Positions 60,575-64,000 of a DNA stretch of 64,000 bases are shown in pieces (position 1 is the first letter of the stretch; every line of letters begins with the position of its first letter). This DNA is from Bondarzewia mesenterica (taxonomy: Eukaryota; Basidiomycota; Agaricomycetes; Russulales; Bondarzewiaceae): positions 89,564-153,563 of the forward strand of contig SGPL01000005.1 of the NCBI GenBank assembly GCA_004802705.1, in the 5' to 3' direction. The position numbers and the translations under genes are program-made. The notes below the pieces were generated by a model. That model was not told the DNA's origin and made no database searches. It saw nothing but the letters and a program-made list of their open reading frames with translations.

Positions 60575-61874
60575 TCAGTTCTCCGCCCTCCCCCGCCTTT
60601 CCTCGCTTCCTTCCTTAGGAGGGCGCGAGCCGGACCTCACACGGTTGAGCAGGGCAGATATGCCGTGCTTCTCACCAGCGTCCTTGCTTGGGCTTCGCCC
60701 GCCGCGAGAACGCGAGCGGGAATGAATGTTTCCCGCTCCGCCGCGTCCGCTCGACTCAAATTCGTGAACATGATGGGCGTGAGGGTGCTCCGCTCCGGTG
60801 GAGGCATGTTCAACTGCGGGAGTCGTGCCTTCCGCGAGGTTCGCAATGCCGCCTCGGCCGGTAGAATGGCTAACTCGGGACCAGGTCAGTGACTGAAACC
60901 GCGCGAACAAAATGGAACAAACGCACATTCCCGGTCCATGCGGGTGCGCGGCTCTCTCCTCCTCATCAATGGCGCGGACTTCGACGTCCACTGCGTCGCC
61001 GCCTTTGATGTTCCCAGCTCCGCCTCGTCCGGTGCTGTGCACGTGGGGGTTATGCTGGTCTCGAGACACGGAGCGGGACGAGCGCCTGATATTACCAAGG
61101 CCTCCACGACCTGAGGAATACTGAGGGCATCATTGTGTGAGTAGGGGGGTGGGGGATAGAGAAGGGAGCTATCCACTCACGACGGCGGGCTCCTTGGCTT
61201 CCTCGATGGTACGAATGCGCTCGCGGTCGTCAACCGCGGTTTCGTCGCCGCGGGGTCGAGACGGAGAACGAAGGTTGCCTGCGCCACCCCGTCCGACGGA
61301 AATGATCTACAACGAAGAGGGGAGATCGGGTCAGTTCAATGGTCCAGACAGTGGAATATAGATGGAGAGGGCGGTTCGTCAACAGACGATATGCAAGGCG
61401 TTCAAGGACCTGAGGATCCGCTACATTTCGGGGTCTTTTGAGATACATTCGGCCTAGATTCAATGCAATACGTGGCTCTTTAAGATACTTTTTGTCTTTA
61501 AACCTCGTATGCGTCTGGCTGACCTCCCCCTGTTATACAACACTATGATGCTCTCGGATACGCACCTTGTCATGTTCAAAAGCACTGTCCCTCTCTCTGC
61601 CTCTCGTAGAAGAAAAATCATCGGGACCATCAAACGAAGCTCTATCCACAGGACCACGAGAAGCAGATGATCCACGCAAGTTGCCCACGCCGCCGCGACC
61701 GGAAGGAGACTACGTGTGATTTTTTTGGCGGTGNNAAAAAAAAAAAAGAGACGCAAAGTAACATTCGGAATCAATAAAGCTCGAGCGAAACGAAGGCATG
61801 AATCGAGACGCACGATAGTATTCGCGGCCACGAGAAATGGAACGGTCCTTCTGCGGGCTTGGGGATTCGGGCAT
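60575..61874 (-). CDS. DUF3602 protein with GRGGAGN repeats (yeast Par32-like)
   Basis: Fungal family PF12223. Yeast Par32 is phosphorylated on rapamycin treatment and tunes ammonium transporters (family knowledge). Reading from ATG 61874 (MPESPSPQKDRFISRGR), several exons each end or begin near a glycine motif: SGRGGVGN, SVGRGGAGN, SGRGGLGN, STGRGGAGN, STGRGGIAN, SSGRGGAGN. Charged, probably disordered linkers separate them, and the C-terminus is rich in Ser/Arg/Lys (SRSRSRGGRSPSKDAGEKHG). Introns at 60884-60935 and 61122-61181 are clear. The NN/poly-A at 61734 is intronic. The N-terminal junction is less certain. Confidence 0.8.
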
Positions 61875-62315
61875 GATTGCTATCTTGCAGAGACGAAAAA
61901 CAAGAGTTACTTTGGGATGTCGATAACACTACTGCTAGACTCGATTGCAAGATGTGATGAACATCCATAGCATATGTCAGTATACTCCTTGAGAGTTACG
62001 CCAACGACTAAAATACAACTCACGATGGCGCGGAAGACGGAGGGTTTCGAAAAATTTCAGAAGGAAAGCTTGTAAGCAGGTGGGTGTTCAGAGAAAAAGG
62101 CAAGAAAGTTAGGATCCGGGCAGGAGACACCAAGGAGACACTATATGTGACTCTGACAGTTAGGCACAAGGGGGAAAATGGCACTAGGCTAATCTTATCT
62201 TATCTCTCAGCTGGATCTAACTTCCCATCAAAGAGAATCTGAGCGCTCAGCGTAGGCAGCCTCGTCTTTGACGACGAGGAGTCGCGATACTGTCGCTAAA
62301 TAAATAAATAAAAAC

Positions 62316-63112
62316 ATGGCCTCGTTTACTTTGTCCAAATTCATCATTCTTTTCATTTTATATAACTTATTGCACCTCCCAACGTCTGCGCGCCCACAAC
62401 CTCGCACTACTACTAGAACTACTACATCAGACGCGCACGAGGGAACCTTGTTTTCCAGATAGTCCCGCATCGTGCCCTATCTGCGCGACAAACTACGATA
62501 GCATCAGTAGTTGTGCTGCTGCGGCGCCCGTTCTAGCTAATTTCAGCCAGGTGCGTTCATAGCCTGGTCCCTGCTAATTAACATTCCCTAATTCCCTCCA
62601 CACTAGTTCATACATTTTCGTGTCTGGTGTCCAATACGAGTCGATCTGATCGGGTCGTGTTCCGACAAGATCATCTTCAACCCAGAGGTTCATCGACGTT
62701 ATAAAGTGTGCCTGCACGGACACATTCCAGTCTGCTTTTCCACAGTGCGCGGATTGGTGAGTCTCTTTCGGTATTTTCTTCTTCTTCTACATAAGTACCC
62801 TATCAGTCGGCTTGACACCATCGCATTCTGACCAGCTTTGAGAGAACGAATCAGACAGACGTCCTCGACACGCCCAATCTGCCGGCTGTGGTGAGCGGTA
62901 TGCGTCAAGTCTGCTCCCTGGCAAGCACGCTCCTCGGAAATACATGAGAGACAGATGGCGAGGTTACTCTGAAGTCTTCTGGTGTCGCTGCCACTTCTAC
63001 TGCTCCATCTTCTATGTCCGCCACTGCCCATGCAGTCGTACAGTTCTCACAAATGCTGTCCATATTATCCATTAGCTCTTGTGCGATCGTGCTTGGTGCG
63101 ACTTTGTTATAG
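62316..63112 (+). CDS. Cysteine-rich GPI-anchored-type surface protein, better-preserved right-arm copy
   Basis: Signal peptide from ATG 62316 (FTLSKFIILFILYNLLHLPT). A Thr/Arg stretch is followed, after an unresolved frame join near 62460, by SCPICATNYDSISSCAAAAP, an intron, FIDVIKCACTDTFQSAFPQC, a second intron that completes another Cys codon, FERTNQTDVLDTPNLPAVV, and SGMRQVCSLASTLLGNT. A Ser/Thr-rich segment and a C-terminal hydrophobic tail (MLSILSISSCAIVLGATLL) then suggest a GPI anchor. An in-frame TGA at 62945-62947 interrupts before EVTLKSSGVAATS. Either an intron removes it or the gene is broken in both copies. The pattern resembles small secreted agaricomycete Cys-rich proteins of unknown role. 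Confidence 0.6.
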
Positions 63113-63406
63113 TGCACAGGCCTCGGAAAGTCCTCCATGCACGGCGCGATCTCAGTGGTGCTTTATTTCGACCTCCGTTCTCATTTCGCGATCATAGATG
63201 ACCTTCATGACCCTCATAATCCATCACGACCTGTAACGACATGGAATTTTTTCCACATGTACCAGTTTCTTTGTCAACAGCCTGATCCCTTCATTTACTT
63301 GACTGGGTCTTGACGCTGGAAAGATCGTAAGCAGTGAATACCCGGGACACCGAGACTGAACACGAAATCATCACCTTTGACATGAGATTGACCGTGTCAG
63401 TCAGTA

Positions 63407-64000
63407 TTAGTACGCTGCCTCGTGCTCCAAAATGTTATTGTATAGACTGAAATTCCAACCAGTCAGTTCAAACTTCGGTCCGAAGTTCTTTCCTGTCTCG
63501 TGTTGCAGAATCCCGTCAACACAGCCACTCGGCTTATTCATACGACCGAACAAGTCCTGGATCCGAAGGCTCTGCAATGGAAACCCGGCACCTCTCCGAG
63601 CCTCCAAGAAGCCCTCGAGCGCGGACCAAGGGAGTACCGACCTAAATCTGTTGTACACGATCCGCACATGCATAAGATCCGGGAGGAGCGCCCATTCACG
63701 CGGATCGTCCGGGTGAAATGCATTCAAGACGTCAGAGACATGAATGCCGGGGAGGAGGACGAGCGTGCGTAGACGCGGAATGCCCTGGAACGTCCGCCTC
63801 CAGGTCTCGAGCGATGAATGCGTCGATGCAGCGCGGAACGGGAGAGGCCCTAGCCATAGCTCCTGAACGTCGTCGAGTGGGAAATGGTGGATGAGGGATA
63901 GGAGCGTCTGCTCGAAGAAGTGTCCGCTCGACGCCACTAGTGGCCATCCGGAGACCACTTCAAAAGCGGACCCAGAGTCCTCGTTGCCTCCGCACAGCAG
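63407..64000 (-). CDS. F-box protein, C-terminal part of second copy (partial)
   Basis: An open frame of the same C-terminal 180-odd residues as the F-box gene at 45799. A handful of substitutions are visible, for example PREWALL against PCQWALL, YNRFRS against YNRFGS, NKPSG against NKLSG. No stop or frameshift. The N-terminal F-box lies beyond the window edge. Confidence 0.85.
   Translation of the reverse strand: MLCGGNEDSGSAFEVVSGWPLVASSGHFFEQTLLSLIHHFPLDDVQELWLGPLPFRAASTHSSLETWRRTFQGIPRLRTLVLLPGIHVSDVLNAFHPDDPREWALLPDLMHVRIVYNRFRSVLPWSALEGFLEARRGAGFPLQSLRIQDLFGRMNKPSGCVDGILQHETGKNFGPKFELTGWNFSLYNNILEHEAAY

Larger units (their letters stand above)
62134..64000. repeat. Inverted segmental duplication, right arm (truncated by window end)
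   Basis: Reverse complement of 46723-48577. It begins at GGAGACAC and continues past the window edge. It differs from the left arm by scattered substitutions and small indels, including a 2-bp difference in the cysteine-rich gene and an ATG/GTG difference at its start. Confidence 0.93.

Noticed and set aside
1..64000. CRISPR arrays, operons, ribosome binding sites, prophage.
   Set aside because: The window is eukaryotic with spliceosomal introns; no such structure was seen.

Overview
This is nuclear DNA from a filamentous basidiomycete, almost certainly an agaricomycete. Most genes are cut by many 45-70 bp GT-AG introns. The gene set includes DUF6534 membrane proteins, a class I hydrophobin, multi-exon cytochrome P450s, a GMC oxidoreductase, AA9 and GH92 relatives, an etherase-like GST and LRR-type F-box proteins. 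A wood-decay member such as a polypore is a plausible guess but is inference. Short N runs and several single-base indels in homopolymers, some inside a conserved chaperone gene, suggest a draft assembly. Isolated frameshifts should therefore be read cautiously.

Positions 1-25.9 kb form an accessory, metabolism-rich region. It holds P450 (862-3012), GST (complement 3670-4507), isoprenylcysteine methyltransferase family (complement 4961-5812), DUF6534 copy 1 (6958-8957), SAM methyltransferase (complement 9233-10491), DUF6534 copy 2 (12284-14329), a divergent pair of paralogous alpha/beta hydrolases (complement 15074-16313 and 17569-18853), a second P450 (19400-21475) and a secreted GMC oxidoreductase (22816-25837). 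No backbone synthase (PKS, NRPS, terpene cyclase) is visible, so this looks like a tailoring or detoxification neighbourhood; that is inference.

Positions 25.9-29.1 kb are decayed. An AT-rich island with several near-perfect hairpins is followed by a guanine deaminase pseudogene that runs in frame into the 3' end of a P450.

Positions 29.7-37.2 kb hold a secreted GH92 alpha-mannosidase, an ER DnaJ/TPR co-chaperone (DNAJC3/P58IPK type) and a DUF1479 oxygenase-fold protein. A degenerate F-box gene follows, then about 3.5 kb of nearly empty sequence. At 42.9 kb lies a hydrophobin with a long Ile-Pro-Thr repeat between its signal peptide and the cysteine domain. Next are the CCAAT-binding subunit NF-YC (HAP5) and an intact single-exon F-box gene.

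Positions 46.7-48.6 kb and 62.1-64.0 kb are the two arms of a recent inverted duplication. Each carries an F-box 3' half and a cysteine-rich, GPI-type secreted protein gene; the right arm runs off the window. Between the arms are a rearrangement junction (cystathionine gamma-lyase fragment abutting a 5'-truncated AA9 LPMO), IMP dehydrogenase, a DAL5-like MFS transporter, a 2OG-Fe(II) oxygenase, a Ser/Pro-rich hypothetical protein and a DUF3602 (GRGGAGN-repeat) protein.
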